From contig CANBWP010000006.1 in NCBI GenBank assembly GCA_947373185.1, positions 42,714-106,713 on the forward strand: a stretch of 64,000 nt of DNA, given 5' to 3'. Position numbers and translations under genes: made by a program. The stretch comes from Comamonadaceae bacterium (lineage in GTDB: Bacteria; Pseudomonadota; Gammaproteobacteria; Burkholderiales; Burkholderiaceae_C). The stretch's first letter is position 1. Each line of letters begins with the position of its first letter. Below the pieces are notes generated by a model. The model was not told the origin of the DNA and did no database searches. It worked only from the letters and a program-made list of their open reading frames with translations. Below are positions 54,348 to 63,766 of the stretch, in pieces.

Positions 54348-56334
54348 AGACGTTCCGAAACATCGGCACTAATTTTCGATTTCCGAATTCGCTCAGGTGA
54401 TCGTCGTCAAAGTACAAGGCTCTGCGATCTTCAACGCCTGAGCACTTTTCATTTTTGCAAAGCGCTGGCGTAGGATCCAAAATTTCAACCCCACACTCTC
54501 GGTGCGCTCTGTCTTGCGCATCCCATACAAATTGTTGGCGTTTCAAATAATCAGACTTGCTGACATAGACGTCTAACGCTGCGCCCCACATGTACTTCCT
54601 TGCCAAGGTGGAAGGCACATCGACACCCATTTCAGGAATGGGTCGCACCAGAAAAACAGGATGTACCTTGGCCAACTGACACGCCGTTGAAACCAGCTTG
54701 TTGGAGAACTCCTCCAAAAATTCGGGCGTTGATGTTGGATAGGTTTTCCCGAAACTCACCCAAGGCACATTGGCTTCGCTCGGTTTTTCATTGCGACCGA
54801 TTGCATACTGGGCCCATCGCGAAATGATGATCACAGGGACACCTAAATACTCGGCATCAAGCCTTTGCAGGGCGGTCGCCATGAATTGTTGGCATTGGTG
54901 CTTTGCCCCCACCTTGCCATTGACCATTCGAACATCGCTCAACACTGGACACGCGCTGTAAGACCACTCCAAGATGCCATCGTCCTTTGATGCTCTGGCC
55001 TCGGCCACTGCATTGACAAGTGCATTCGCATGGCTGTCTCCCATCACAATCGCTGAGATTTTAGAACCGCCGTACAGGCAAGCTGGCGATTCAATGCCCG
55101 TTTCAACATGGCACTCCTTTTCTCGTGGATTTTGATGGTCACGCTCTTTCAATATGGTCTCGATGATGGGATCAAGCCTACCAGGCATGCCCTTTTGAAG
55201 GATGACAAAACTGGAAAACCCAATGGCAAGCGTCAAGAGGCTGAATAAACAAACCCCAAGCTGTGGTCGCGTCATTTGCGCCATCGACTTTCGGGTCGTT
55301 TTTTCGACCCAACGAAACGAGAGTGCACCAGCGGCCAAGGACAGGAAAATGCCCAACAGCGTCCAAAACAAAGCGTTCTGGCTTTCACGGAAGTGAAATG
55401 CGACAACCACGGGCCAATGCCACAAATAAATGGAATAAGACCGATCACCAAGCCATTGCAAGATCCCCAGATCGGTGAGAGGCGATTTTTCCGGTTTGAA
55501 GTAAAGCATCAGGCAAGTGCCAAGCACAGGAAACAAGGCTCTCCAACCTGGCCAAGGATCGTTGCTCGACACAAGCACCAGACTCATGAAAATACTGAGT
55601 GCACCTAAGCCATACCAAAATTGAAATCTCGGCAATTCGGCTGGATGAGGGTGCGCTGATGGCCGTCTGTGCATGACAAGTGACGCCAAGCCACCTAACA
55701 GCAATTCCCAAGCTCTGGAATGGAGTAAATAAAAGGCTTTGCTTGCATCTTCAGGGGTCTGCCAAGCGCAAAACAAAAATGAAACAAGTGCCAGCACCGA
55801 AAAGACGAGCATCAGAAATTCACGTTGGGGCTTGAAGCGCCACAAGGCTTTTGTCAGCAAAGGAAAGAGCACATAAAACTGCCATTCAACAGACAAAGAC
55901 CAGGTGTGAAGCAACCACTTCTCATGCGAGAGAACATCAAAGTAGCCCGCTTCTTTCAAGTACTGAATGTTGGAAACAAACAGCAAACTCAAGGCGGAAT
56001 GATCAGCCAGTTTTTTGTAATCTGGGGACGGCAGCAGGAACCACCCCATCGATAGCAGTGCAAGGCATAAAACGGCAAGCGCTGGAATGATTCTTCGAGC
56101 TCTGGCCAGATAAAAATCAAGCACCGAATAGGCCAAACTTTGACGCTCTAGGCCTTTGACCACAATTTCTGTCATCAAGAACCCGGAGATGACAAAGAAA
56201 ATATCAACGCCTAGAAATCCACCACGGGCACCTGGAAAGCCAAAATGGTAGAGCACAACCGCCATGACGGCCCAAGCTCTGATGCCATTGATGTCCGTTC
56301 GAAATTCTTTGACGCCAGCGCTCGGATTTTGCAT
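54340..56334 (-). CDS. AT3-SGNH acyltransferase (OafA-type O-acetyltransferase)
   Basis: A 664-residue inner-membrane protein. Residues 1-about 380 form an acyltransferase-3 domain with about ten helices: GIRAWAVMAVVLYHFGF (catalytic His), GGFLGVDIFFVISGFLM and FYLARARRIIPAL. A periplasmic SGNH-hydrolase-like domain follows, with GDSHANALVNA at about 425-435 and C-terminal DDDHLSEFGNRK supplying Asp and His. Such proteins O-acetylate lipopolysaccharide, peptidoglycan or other glycans. It may work with polysaccharide genes elsewhere. Its neighbours are not glycan genes. Confidence 0.9.
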   Translation of the reverse strand: MQNPSAGVKEFRTDINGIRAWAVMAVVLYHFGFPGARGGFLGVDIFFVISGFLMTEIVVKGLERQSLAYSVLDFYLARARRIIPALAVLCLALLSMGWFLLPSPDYKKLADHSALSLLFVSNIQYLKEAGYFDVLSHEKWLLHTWSLSVEWQFYVLFPLLTKALWRFKPQREFLMLVFSVLALVSFLFCAWQTPEDASKAFYLLHSRAWELLLGGLASLVMHRRPSAHPHPAELPRFQFWYGLGALSIFMSLVLVSSNDPWPGWRALFPVLGTCLMLYFKPEKSPLTDLGILQWLGDRSYSIYLWHWPVVVAFHFRESQNALFWTLLGIFLSLAAGALSFRWVEKTTRKSMAQMTRPQLGVCLFSLLTLAIGFSSFVILQKGMPGRLDPIIETILKERDHQNPREKECHVETGIESPACLYGGSKISAIVMGDSHANALVNAVAEARASKDDGILEWSYSACPVLSDVRMVNGKVGAKHQCQQFMATALQRLDAEYLGVPVIIISRWAQYAIGRNEKPSEANVPWVSFGKTYPTSTPEFLEEFSNKLVSTACQLAKVHPVFLVRPIPEMGVDVPSTLARKYMWGAALDVYVSKSDYLKRQQFVWDAQDRAHRECGVEILDPTPALCKNEKCSGVEDRRALYFDDDHLSEFGNRKLVPMFRNVFK

Positions 56335-56448
56335 GGAGTGATTGAGAAAAATGATGGTCTGAATCTGCCTATGTTAATCGCTTGAAGATGCGCCGCCAAA
56401 ACCACCATCGGTGAGACAAGGAGGACGAATCAAGCGAATACCTGAGAA

Positions 56449-56838
56449 TTAGAACCAGTAATCAGAAACGCATTTCCCGTCTCGTGGCAAATCATCGAAT
56501 GTATGGAGGCCATCAAAGTGATCGATGGGGATATTTGCGACGGCCTCAGGCTCAGCCAGCCTTAAATTAACCGCAATACGGGTTCTCCCCATGTCGTCTG
56601 TTTGAAGCCCTCGCCAAAAAGCAACAGCACCACAGTTTGGACAAAAGTGAAATGCCAGGGCTTTGCCTCTGGCAAAAGCTTGTGTTTCACCCTGCGTTTT
56701 GATGTCTTCACCGTCATAGCCATAGGCCCAAAGGACGCCATAGCGTCGACATGCCGTGCAATTGCATGCAGTTGCGCCGTCAGGTTCGCCCGACAAAGAC
56801 CATGAAACTTTTTGACACAGACAGGTTCCTTTTAACAT
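56449..56838 (-). CDS. GFA-domain (glutathione-dependent formaldehyde-activating-like) protein
   Basis: A 129-residue zinc protein. Cysteines: GTCLCQKV (Cys6, Cys8), ACNCTACRRYG (Cys25, Cys27, Cys30) and FHFCPNCGAVAFW (Cys pair near 72-75), the spacing of the GFA/CENP-V fold. The domain is named after Gfa, but many members have other roles and no formaldehyde genes are near. Located in an AT-richer stretch between the acyltransferase and a broken transporter gene. Confidence 0.85.
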   Translation of the reverse strand: MLKGTCLCQKVSWSLSGEPDGATACNCTACRRYGVLWAYGYDGEDIKTQGETQAFARGKALAFHFCPNCGAVAFWRGLQTDDMGRTRIAVNLRLAEPEAVANIPIDHFDGLHTFDDLPRDGKCVSDYWF

Positions 56839-56985
56839 GTTCGACTCACTATTTTAAAAACTTCAATTCAGACACTCAGGCGATGGTGACGACTTCATCA
56901 CTTTGCTTGACTGAACAAAATAATCAAGTTCAAATTAATCAAGCCTTCCCAACAGCTTAATTAACCTTGAGATTTATCTTTTCTG

Positions 56986-57240
56986 ATGCACCACAAGAAT
57001 TATCGATATTACGATTTGATGGTCGCAGCATTTGTGACCGTATTACTTTGCGCCAACCTCATTGGTGCAGGAAAAGCAGCGCAAGTTAACTTGCCGTATG
57101 TCGGCACCGTGATCTTCGGTGCAGGCGTTTTGTTTTTCCCCATCTCGTATTTCTTTTGTGACATCTTGACGGAAGTTGATGGCTAGGCCATGAGTTACTC
57201 GATGGTCAATTCACTGAAACGAAAAAGAAAATGAAGACTT
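56986..57240 (+). pseudogene. Truncated queuosine-precursor transporter (YhhQ-like) remnant
   Basis: The first 66 codons read MHHKNYRYYDLMVAAFVTVLLCANLIGAGKAA ... FFPISYFFCDILTEVDG, matching the first two helices of YhhQ/VUT-family transporters (DLMVAAF..., FFPISYxxxDILTEVYGY). A TAG stop then interrupts, where the family continues VYGYA and about 150 more residues. After the stop the frame (GLY-stop-AMSYSMVNSLKRK) no longer resembles the family, so the 3-prime part is gone or rearranged. This looks like a decayed 5-prime fragment of a gene that normally imports a queuosine precursor. Confidence 0.75.
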
Positions 57241-57345
57241 CTACGACAAAGCTACGATTTCCTCGCCGTTCAAAACTTCATAGCCATAATTCACACAACA
57301 AAAAGCCCCTTGCGGGGCTGTCTTGTTAATTTCAAAAGAGAAATT

Positions 57346-57419
57346 TGGAGGCGCGGGCCGGAGTCGAACCGACCTACACGGATTTGCAATCCGGTGCATA
57401 ACCGCTTTGCTACCGCGCC
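57346..57419 (-). tRNA. tRNA-Cys (GCA)
   Basis: A 74-base cloverleaf on the minus strand: acceptor GGCGCGG/CCGCGCC, anticodon loop ATTGCAAA with anticodon GCA, T-arm GTCGGTTCGACTCCGGC and encoded CCA. A G/C hairpin (AGCCCC-TTGC-GGGGCT at about 57303-57318) lies just downstream. Confidence 0.97.
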
Positions 57420-57493
57420 GTTTTTTTCCGACAAAAAAGGGAAGCTGATGCTTCCCTAATTTGCTGAAAGACGTTGGTTCATCTTTCAATGTT

Positions 57494-57569
57494 TGGAGCG
57501 GGATAAGAGGCTCGAACTCTCGACCTATACCTTGGCAAGGTATCGCTCTACCAACTGAGCTAATCCCGC
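57494..57569 (-). tRNA. tRNA-Gly (GCC)
   Basis: A 76-base cloverleaf on the minus strand: acceptor GCGGGAT/ATCCCGC, D-arm TAGCTCAGTTGGTAGAGC, anticodon loop TTGCCAA with anticodon GCC, T-arm GTCGAGAGTTCGAGCCTC and encoded CCA. It precedes tRNA-Cys on the same strand by 74 bases, so they form a small tRNA cluster downstream of lon. Confidence 0.97.
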
Positions 57570-57665
57570 ATTTGCAATCAACTTAGCATTCTATGCCAGA
57601 TTGTCTGCGTTGGACGAATTGTAGCGCAATTATTGGGATTTTTTGAACTCCCCCAAAAAAATCTC

Positions 57666-60098
57666 TCAATGCTTTATCGCGCCCGCTTTGTCATCGGCTT
57701 TTGTCTCTGAAACCACAGGGCTTGCAGCGGCCACAGCCTCCTCTTCAGGCAAAGCTTGGGGCATCTTTTCCAAGGCCACTTCCAAAACTTTGTCGATCCA
57801 TTTCACAGGGACAATTTCAAGGCCATTTTTGACATTTTCAGGAATGTCTTGAAGGTCTTTGACGTTGTCTTCAGGAATCAACACGGTCTTGATACCACCG
57901 CGCAAAGCCGCCAGCAATTTTTCTTTCAAACCACCGATGGCGGTGACCTCACCGCGCAAAGTAATCTCACCGGTCATGGCCACATCAGCGCGCACCGGAA
58001 TGCCCGTCATGGCCGAGACCATGGCCGTGGTCATGGCAGCGCCAGCACTGGGGCCATCTTTGGGGGTGGCACCATCAGGCACGTGAATGTGCAAGTCTTT
58101 TTTCTCAAAGACTTCGTCCTTGATGCCCAACATGCGTGCACGACTGCGCACCACAGTGCGGGCAGCCTCCACAGATTCTTTCATCACATCGCCCAATGAA
58201 CCAGTGCGTGTGATCACGCCCTTACCAGGCATGAGCGCCGCTTCAATGGTGAGCAAATCGCCGCCCACTTCGGTCCATGCCAAGCCCACCACTTGGCCCA
58301 CTTGATTGGCAGCTTCTGCACGGCCGTAGGTGTACTTTTGCACGCCCAAGAAATCATTCAGATTGTCAGGGGTGACCAAGACAGGCGCGGTCATTTGTTT
58401 CAACAACAAACTCTTGACGACTTTGCGGCAAATCTTGGACAGCTCGCGCTCGAGGGAACGCACGCCAGCTTCACGGGTGTAATAACGAACCACATCACGC
58501 ACAGCGGCATCGCTGATGCTGAGCTCTTCATTCTTCACGCCATTGTTTTTCATTTGTTTGGGCAACAAATATTTGATGGCAATGCTGGTTTTTTCGTCTT
58601 CGGTGTAGCCCGACAAACGAATCACTTCCATGCGGTCCAAGAGCGCAGATGGAATGTTCATGGAATTGGATGTGGCCACGAACATGACGTCGCTCAAATC
58701 AAAATCGACTTCCACGTAATGGTCACCAAAGGTGTGGTTCTGCTCAGGGTCTAAGACTTCGAGCAAGGCACTGGAGGGGTCGCCCCTGAAGTCGGTGCCC
58801 AACTTGTCAATCTCGTCCAACAAGAACAAAGGATTGCGCGTGCCCACTTTGGTCAGGCTTTGCAAAACTTTGCCAGGCATGGCGCCTATGTAAGTGCGGC
58901 GGTGGCCGCGGATCTCGGCTTCATCGCGCATGCCGCCCAAAGCCATGCGCACGTACTTACGTCCTGTCGCTTTGGCGATCGATTGTCCCAATGAGGTCTT
59001 GCCCACACCAGGCGGGCCCACCAAACAGAGGATGGGCGCTTTGACTTTGTCAACACGCTGCTGCACCGCGAGGTATTCCATGATGCGGTCTTTGACTTTT
59101 TCAAGGCCGTAGTGGTCTTCGTTCAACACCACTTCGGCGTTGCCCAAATCGTGTTTGATTTTGGTCTTTTTGCTCCATGGCAAACCCGTCAGCACTTCAA
59201 TGTAGTTGCGCACCACAGAAGCTTCAGCGGACATGGGTGACATGAGCTTGAGTTTCTTGAGTTCGGCATCGGCCTTTTTGCGCGCTTCAGCGGGCATCTT
59301 GGCGGCTTTGATTTTCTTTTCGATCTCTTCGATGTCGGCGCCCTCTTCGCCTTCACCGAGTTCTTTTTGAATGGCTTTGACTTGCTCGTTCAAATAGAAA
59401 TCGCGTTGATTTTTTTCCATTTGGCGCTTGACGCGGCCACGGATTTTTTTGTCGACGTTGAGAATGTCAACTTCGCGCTCAAGTTGCGTAAACAGGTTTT
59501 CCAAACGATCGCGGATGCTGGCCAAATCGAGCACCACTTGCTTGTTTTCCAACTTCAGGGGCAAGTGGGCTGCAATGGTGTCGGCCAAACGGCCCGGCTC
59601 ATCAATGCTAGAGATGGAAGTGAGAATTTCGGGTGGAATTTTTTTGTTCAGTTTGACGTACTGGTCAAACTGCTGCATGACCGCGCGACGAAGCGCTTCG
59701 ATCTCGCTGCTTTGCTCGGCTTTTTCGGCCGCCACTTCGACGGGCATGACGCTGGCCACAAAGTGCGCTTCGCCATCGGTGATGGTTTGCACTTTGGCGC
59801 GTTGCTGTCCCTCGACCAAGACCTTGACCGTGCCATCGGGCAATTTGAGCATTTGCAAAATGGTGGAGACGCAACCGACTTCAAACATGTCAGTGGCTTC
59901 AGGCTCATCTTTGGCCGCTGTTTTTTGGGCCACCAGCATGATGCGGCGGTCTGTGAGCATGGCGCTCTCTAGGGCTTTGATGCTTTTGGGTCGTCCCACA
60001 AACAGAGGGATGACCATGTGCGGAAAGACCACGACATCGCGCAGGGGCAACATCGGCAGGTCGAGCAATTCGGCGGGGAGTGGTGTATGTCCAGACAT
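57666..60098 (-). CDS. lon: ATP-dependent protease La
   Basis: An 810-residue AAA+ protease that degrades misfolded and regulatory proteins. N-terminal Lon domain from about 10 ([23 protein letters not shown]), coiled-coil region, AAA+ module with Walker [16 protein letters not shown] and Walker [14 protein letters not shown], and the C-terminal Ser-Lys protease domain with [10 protein letters not shown] (catalytic Ser) and the later Lys. The ATG at [10 protein letters not shown] is chosen over one 19 codons upstream because family members start near it. Downstream of clpX, with a heat-shock-like promoter in the gap. Confidence 0.97.
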   Translation of the reverse strand: MSGHTPLPAELLDLPMLPLRDVVVFPHMVIPLFVGRPKSIKALESAMLTDRRIMLVAQKTAAKDEPEATDMFEVGCVSTILQMLKLPDGTVKVLVEGQQRAKVQTITDGEAHFVASVMPVEVAAEKAEQSSEIEALRRAVMQQFDQYVKLNKKIPPEILTSISSIDEPGRLADTIAAHLPLKLENKQVVLDLASIRDRLENLFTQLEREVDILNVDKKIRGRVKRQMEKNQRDFYLNEQVKAIQKELGEGEEGADIEEIEKKIKAAKMPAEARKKADAELKKLKLMSPMSAEASVVRNYIEVLTGLPWSKKTKIKHDLGNAEVVLNEDHYGLEKVKDRIMEYLAVQQRVDKVKAPILCLVGPPGVGKTSLGQSIAKATGRKYVRMALGGMRDEAEIRGHRRTYIGAMPGKVLQSLTKVGTRNPLFLLDEIDKLGTDFRGDPSSALLEVLDPEQNHTFGDHYVEVDFDLSDVMFVATSNSMNIPSALLDRMEVIRLSGYTEDEKTSIAIKYLLPKQMKNNGVKNEELSISDAAVRDVVRYYTREAGVRSLERELSKICRKVVKSLLLKQMTAPVLVTPDNLNDFLGVQKYTYGRAEAANQVGQVVGLAWTEVGGDLLTIEAALMPGKGVITRTGSLGDVMKESVEAARTVVRSRARMLGIKDEVFEKKDLHIHVPDGATPKDGPSAGAAMTTAMVSAMTGIPVRADVAMTGEITLRGEVTAIGGLKEKLLAALRGGIKTVLIPEDNVKDLQDIPENVKNGLEIVPVKWIDKVLEVALEKMPQALPEEEAVAAASPVVSETKADDKAGAIKH

Positions 60099-60122
60099 GA
60101 GATTCCCTAAGTTATTGGGGAT

Positions 60123-60150
60123 AGATGGCCCCTGAATTTCCAATTTCAAG
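60123..60150 (-). promoter_or_regulatory. Candidate heat-shock (sigma32) promoter of lon
   Basis: On the minus strand CTTGAAA (-35, identical to the sigma32 consensus) is followed after 13 bases by GGCCATCT, which matches the -10 consensus CCCCATnT at six of eight positions. It lies within an imperfect inverted repeat (CCCCTGAATCCAAT and ATTGGAAATTCAGGGG). lon is a standard sigma32 target, supporting the reading. Confidence 0.5.
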
Positions 60151-60202
60151 CCCAAGTGATGTAGGGGTATTCATTGGATTCAGGGGGTGGGCTGGAAAAA
60201 AT

Positions 60203-61468
60203 TCAAGCTTGTTTGGCCGATTCTCGGTAGACCAACAAAGGCACATGGTTTTCTTCGATGGTGGAGGCATCCACCACCACTTTTTCGACATTGCTTGCGT
60301 TGGGCAACTCAAACATGGTGTCAATGAGCGCTTGTTCCAAAATGGAACGCAAGCCGCGGGCACCGGTTTTACGCGCCAGCGCTTTTTTGGCAATGGCATG
60401 CAAGGCTTCAGGCCGAATCTCAAGCTCGACGCCTTCCATGTTGAGCAACTGGCCAAATTGTTTGACCAAGGCATTTTTGGGCTCGGTCAAAATTTGCACC
60501 AAAGCTTCTTCGGTCAGTTCGGCCAAAGTGGCCACCACAGGCATGCGGCCCACCAGCTCGGGAATCAAACCGAACTTGATCAGATCTTCTGGTTCGACTT
60601 CGGTAAAGACTTCTGTGAGTGAGCGTTGTTTTTTGCTTTTCACCACAGCGCCGAAACCAATGCCGGAGGCTTCGGTGCGGTTCTCAATGACTTTTTCAAG
60701 GCCCGCAAACGCCCCCCCGCAAATGAACAAAATGTTGGTGGTGTCGATTTGCAAAAAGTCTTGGTTGGGGTGCTTGCGGCCACCTTGCGGGGGCACGCTG
60801 GCCATGGTGCCTTCAATCAGCTTGAGCAAAGCCTGTTGGACGCCCTCGCCCGACACGTCACGCGTGATGGAGGGGTTGTCTGACTTGCGAGTGATTTTGT
60901 CGATCTCGTCGATGTACACAATGCCGCGCTGGGCACGCTCAACGTCGTAATTGCAGCTTTGCAGCAACTTGGACACGATGTTCTCAACGTCTTCACCCAC
61001 ATAACCCGCTTCGGTCAGGGTGGTGGCGTCTGCCATGACAAAGGGCACATCGAGCATTCGGGCCAAGGTCTGCGCCAACAGCGTTTTGCCCGAGCCTGTG
61101 GGGCCAATCAGCAAAATGTTGCTCTTTGCCAATTCGACGTCTTCTTTTTTGGCGCCCTCTTTGTGTTTCAAACGCTTGTAGTGGTTGTACACCGCCACCG
61201 CCAAAGTCCGTTTGGCTTTTTCTTGGCCAATGACGTAATTGTCCAAATTGGTTTTGATGTCCAGCGGTGTGGGCAAACCATTTTTGGTGTCTTTGGAAAT
61301 TTCTGTGGCTGGCAATTCATCACGGATGATGTCATTGCACAAATCGATGCACTCGTCGCAAATGAAGACCGAGGGTCCTGCGATGAGCTTCTTCACCTCG
61401 TGCTGGCTTTTGCCGCAGAAGGAGCAATACAAATTCTTTTCGGTAACTGAGCCTTTTTTATCGGCCAT
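60203..61468 (-). CDS. clpX: ATP-dependent Clp protease ATP-binding subunit ClpX
   Basis: A 421-residue unfoldase. N-terminal zinc-binding domain with Cys15, Cys18, Cys37 and Cys40 ([25 protein letters not shown]). AAA+ domain with Walker [19 protein letters not shown], Walker [10 protein letters not shown] and pore-loop region; ClpP-binding IGF-type loop in SGIGFGAV. C-terminal sensor 2 [11 protein letters not shown]. Length as in E. coli ClpX. A hairpin with T run separates it from clpP, so part of its expression may be independent. Confidence 0.98.
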   Translation of the reverse strand: MADKKGSVTEKNLYCSFCGKSQHEVKKLIAGPSVFICDECIDLCNDIIRDELPATEISKDTKNGLPTPLDIKTNLDNYVIGQEKAKRTLAVAVYNHYKRLKHKEGAKKEDVELAKSNILLIGPTGSGKTLLAQTLARMLDVPFVMADATTLTEAGYVGEDVENIVSKLLQSCNYDVERAQRGIVYIDEIDKITRKSDNPSITRDVSGEGVQQALLKLIEGTMASVPPQGGRKHPNQDFLQIDTTNILFICGGAFAGLEKVIENRTEASGIGFGAVVKSKKQRSLTEVFTEVEPEDLIKFGLIPELVGRMPVVATLAELTEEALVQILTEPKNALVKQFGQLLNMEGVELEIRPEALHAIAKKALARKTGARGLRSILEQALIDTMFELPNASNVEKVVVDASTIEENHVPLLVYRESAKQA

Positions 61469-61510
61469 AAACGACGCCCTGTGGTTCTATTTTCTCAATG
61501 ATAACGAAAG

Positions 61511-61547
61511 AAAAACGGCGCTCTCCCAGAAAGGGGGCGCCGTCTTC
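61511..61547 (-). terminator. Hairpin terminator/attenuator between clpP and clpX
   Basis: Stem ACGGCGC/GCGCCGT with an inner CCC/GGG extension, followed on the minus strand by TTTTTCTTT. It lies between the clpP stop and the clpX start, and looks like an intrinsic terminator inside the operon. Confidence 0.65.
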
Positions 61548-61593
61548 AAAAAACAGGCTGGAAACTTCAATTTCCACCCTGGTGTGTTGCGTC

Positions 61594-62202
61594 TCAGGGA
61601 CGTTTTGAGATCACTTGGTCGATCAGACCGTATTCTTTGGCTTCATCCGCAGACAAATAGTAGTCACGCTCTGTGTCCGACTGGATCTTTTCCAGCGGCT
61701 GACCCGTGTTTTCGGCCAAGATGCGGTTCAATTGCTCACGTGTTTTGAGGATTTCACGGGCGTGAATTTCAATTTCAGTGGCTTGGCCACGTGTGCCGCC
61801 CAAAGGTTGGTGAATCATGACCTTGGAGTTGGGCAAAGAAAAACGCTTGCCTTTGGTACCCGCAGACAACAAGAACGCGCCCATGCTGGCAGCCATGCCG
61901 GTGCACAGCGTCGAGACATCGGGCTTGATGAAGTTCATGGTGTCATAGATGGCCATGCCCGCGCTGACAGAGCCGCCAGGTGAGTTGATGTAGAAAGAAA
62001 TGTCCTTTTCAGGGTTTTCACTTTCCAAAAACAACAGCTGCGCGACCACCGAATTGGCTGTGTAGTCATTGACTTCACCGACCAAGAAGATCACCCGCTC
62101 TTTGAGCAAGCGGGAGTAAATGTCATAGGCGCGTTCACCGCGACCTGACGTTTCGATCACCATGGGCACATTGCCCAGGGCTTGTATGTCGAATGAATTC
62201 AT
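61594..62202 (-). CDS. clpP: ATP-dependent Clp protease proteolytic subunit
   Basis: A 202-residue serine protease. Catalytic Ser106 in [12 protein letters not shown], His131 in VMIHQPLGG, Asp in [41 protein letters not shown] is characteristic. Start [15 protein letters not shown] is chosen; an in-frame upstream start would run close to the tig stop. It is 51 bases downstream of tig, in the usual tig-clpP-clpX order. Confidence 0.97.
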   Translation of the reverse strand: MNSFDIQALGNVPMVIETSGRGERAYDIYSRLLKERVIFLVGEVNDYTANSVVAQLLFLESENPEKDISFYINSPGGSVSAGMAIYDTMNFIKPDVSTLCTGMAASMGAFLLSAGTKGKRFSLPNSKVMIHQPLGGTRGQATEIEIHAREILKTREQLNRILAENTGQPLEKIQSDTERDYYLSADEAKEYGLIDQVISKRP

Positions 62203-62253
62203 GATGATTCCAAACTGATGGGGTGATGACGAATTTGACCGACTTGAACTCAA

Positions 62254-63567
62254 TTAAGCCTGTTGGCCCATCAACTCGTCAAAGGAAATGGCCTTGTCAG
62301 TGACCTTGGCTTTGGACATGATGAAGTCAGACACATTGGTCTCAATGACCACGGCTTCCACTTCAGCCATGCGCTGATTGTCGCCATAGTACCAACGGAC
62401 CACATCTTCTGGGCGCTCGTAGCTGGAAGCCAGCTCTTCAATGTGGGCTTTGATTTGGGCTTCTGTCGCGTTCAAAGCATTGGCCTTGACCAACTCGGCC
62501 ACCACCAAGCCCAAACGCACGCGGCTTTCAGCTTGGGGACGGAAGATTTCGTCAGGGATAGGGGCTTTGTCTGCGTCTTTGATGCCGCGTTGTTTGAGGT
62601 CAGCGCGGGCGCCTTCTTTCAAACGTTCGACTTCGTTTTGCACAATGGCGTTGGGCAGATCCAGCTCGGCTTTTTCAACCAAGGCGTTCATGGCGGATTG
62701 TTTGTTGCGACCGAGCAAACGGAACTTCACTTCGCGCTCGAGGTTTTTGCGAATGTCAGCGCGCAGGCCTTCAACGGATGCGTCGGCAATGCCCAAAGAC
62801 TTGGCCAAAGCTTCATTCACTTCAGGCAGGTGGGCTGCTTCGATTTTCTTGACAGTGACCAAGAAGTCGGCTGTTTTGCCGGCCACGTCTTGACCGTGGT
62901 AGTCGGCAGGGAAAGCCAAGGGGAAAGTTTTGCTTTCGCCATTTTTCATGCCACGCACAGCTTCTTCGAACTCTTTCAACATTTGGCCTTCGCCAACCAA
63001 GAATTGGAAGTCTTCGGCTTTGCCGCCAGAGAACACTTCACCGTCAATTTTGCCTTCGAAGTCAACCGTCACGCGGTCGCCGTCGACAGCCGCTTCAGCA
63101 GCGGGACGCTGTGAGAATGTACGGCGTTGTTTGCGCAAGATGTCGACGGTTTTGTCGATGGCTTCGTCGGTCACTTCGGCGCTGAGTTTCTCAACGGTGG
63201 CGGCGCTCAAGTCGCCCAATTTGACTTCGGGGTACACCTCGAAAATGGCTTCAAAAGCCAATTCGCCTTCGGGTGCGCCTTCTTTTTCAGAGATACGGGG
63301 CTGGCCAGCAACGCGCACTTTGGCTTCGTTGGCGGCAATGGCAAAGGCCTCGCCCACTTTGTCGTTCATCACTTCGTATTGGACTGAGTAACCGTAGCGT
63401 TGTGCCACCACATTCATGGGCACTTTGCCTGGACGGAAACCGTCCATCTTGACGGTGCGTGCCAATTTTTTCAAACGGGCATCGACTTCAGATTGGATTG
63501 CAGTCACAGGCAGTGACAAGGTAATTTTGCGTTCCAATTTTTCCAATGTTTCTACAGTAACTGCCAT
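62254..63567 (-). CDS. tig: Trigger factor
   Basis: A 437-residue ribosome-associated folding chaperone with prolyl isomerase activity. Ribosome-binding signature FRPGKVPMNVVAQRYG at about 45-60, FKBP-type PPIase domain at about 160-245 (DGDRVTVDFEGKIDGEVFSGGKAEDFQFLVGEGQMLKEFEEAV) and C-terminal arm domain (FRPQAESRVRLGLVVAELVKAN). It begins 19 bases after tRNA-Leu(UAG), so the tRNA may be co-transcribed with it. Confidence 0.97.
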   Translation of the reverse strand: MAVTVETLEKLERKITLSLPVTAIQSEVDARLKKLARTVKMDGFRPGKVPMNVVAQRYGYSVQYEVMNDKVGEAFAIAANEAKVRVAGQPRISEKEGAPEGELAFEAIFEVYPEVKLGDLSAATVEKLSAEVTDEAIDKTVDILRKQRRTFSQRPAAEAAVDGDRVTVDFEGKIDGEVFSGGKAEDFQFLVGEGQMLKEFEEAVRGMKNGESKTFPLAFPADYHGQDVAGKTADFLVTVKKIEAAHLPEVNEALAKSLGIADASVEGLRADIRKNLEREVKFRLLGRNKQSAMNALVEKAELDLPNAIVQNEVERLKEGARADLKQRGIKDADKAPIPDEIFRPQAESRVRLGLVVAELVKANALNATEAQIKAHIEELASSYERPEDVVRWYYGDNQRMAEVEAVVIETNVSDFIMSKAKVTDKAISFDELMGQQA

Positions 63568-63586
63568 GGTCTTCTCTTTTAGTAAG

Positions 63587-63673
63587 TGGTGCGCGGGGCG
63601 GGACTCGAACCCGCACAGTATTGCTACCGTCAGGACCTAAACCTGGTGCGTCTACCAATTTCGCCACCCGCGC
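63587..63673 (-). tRNA. tRNA-Leu (UAG)
   Basis: An 87-base class II tRNA on the minus strand: acceptor GCGCGGG/CCCGCGC, D-arm GGCGAAATTGGTAGACGC, anticodon loop TTTAGGT with anticodon TAG, variable arm TGACGGTAGCAATACTGT, T-arm GCGGGTTCGAGTCCCGC and encoded CCA. It sits 19 bases before the tig start codon. Confidence 0.97.
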
Positions 63674-63766
63674 GGGTCCCATCGATATGGGTTGAATCGG
63701 TCAACCTTCTATTTTAACCATGGAAGTGGGGACTTCTAGGTTGAAGTCCCCAAGTCCAGGCGTGCT

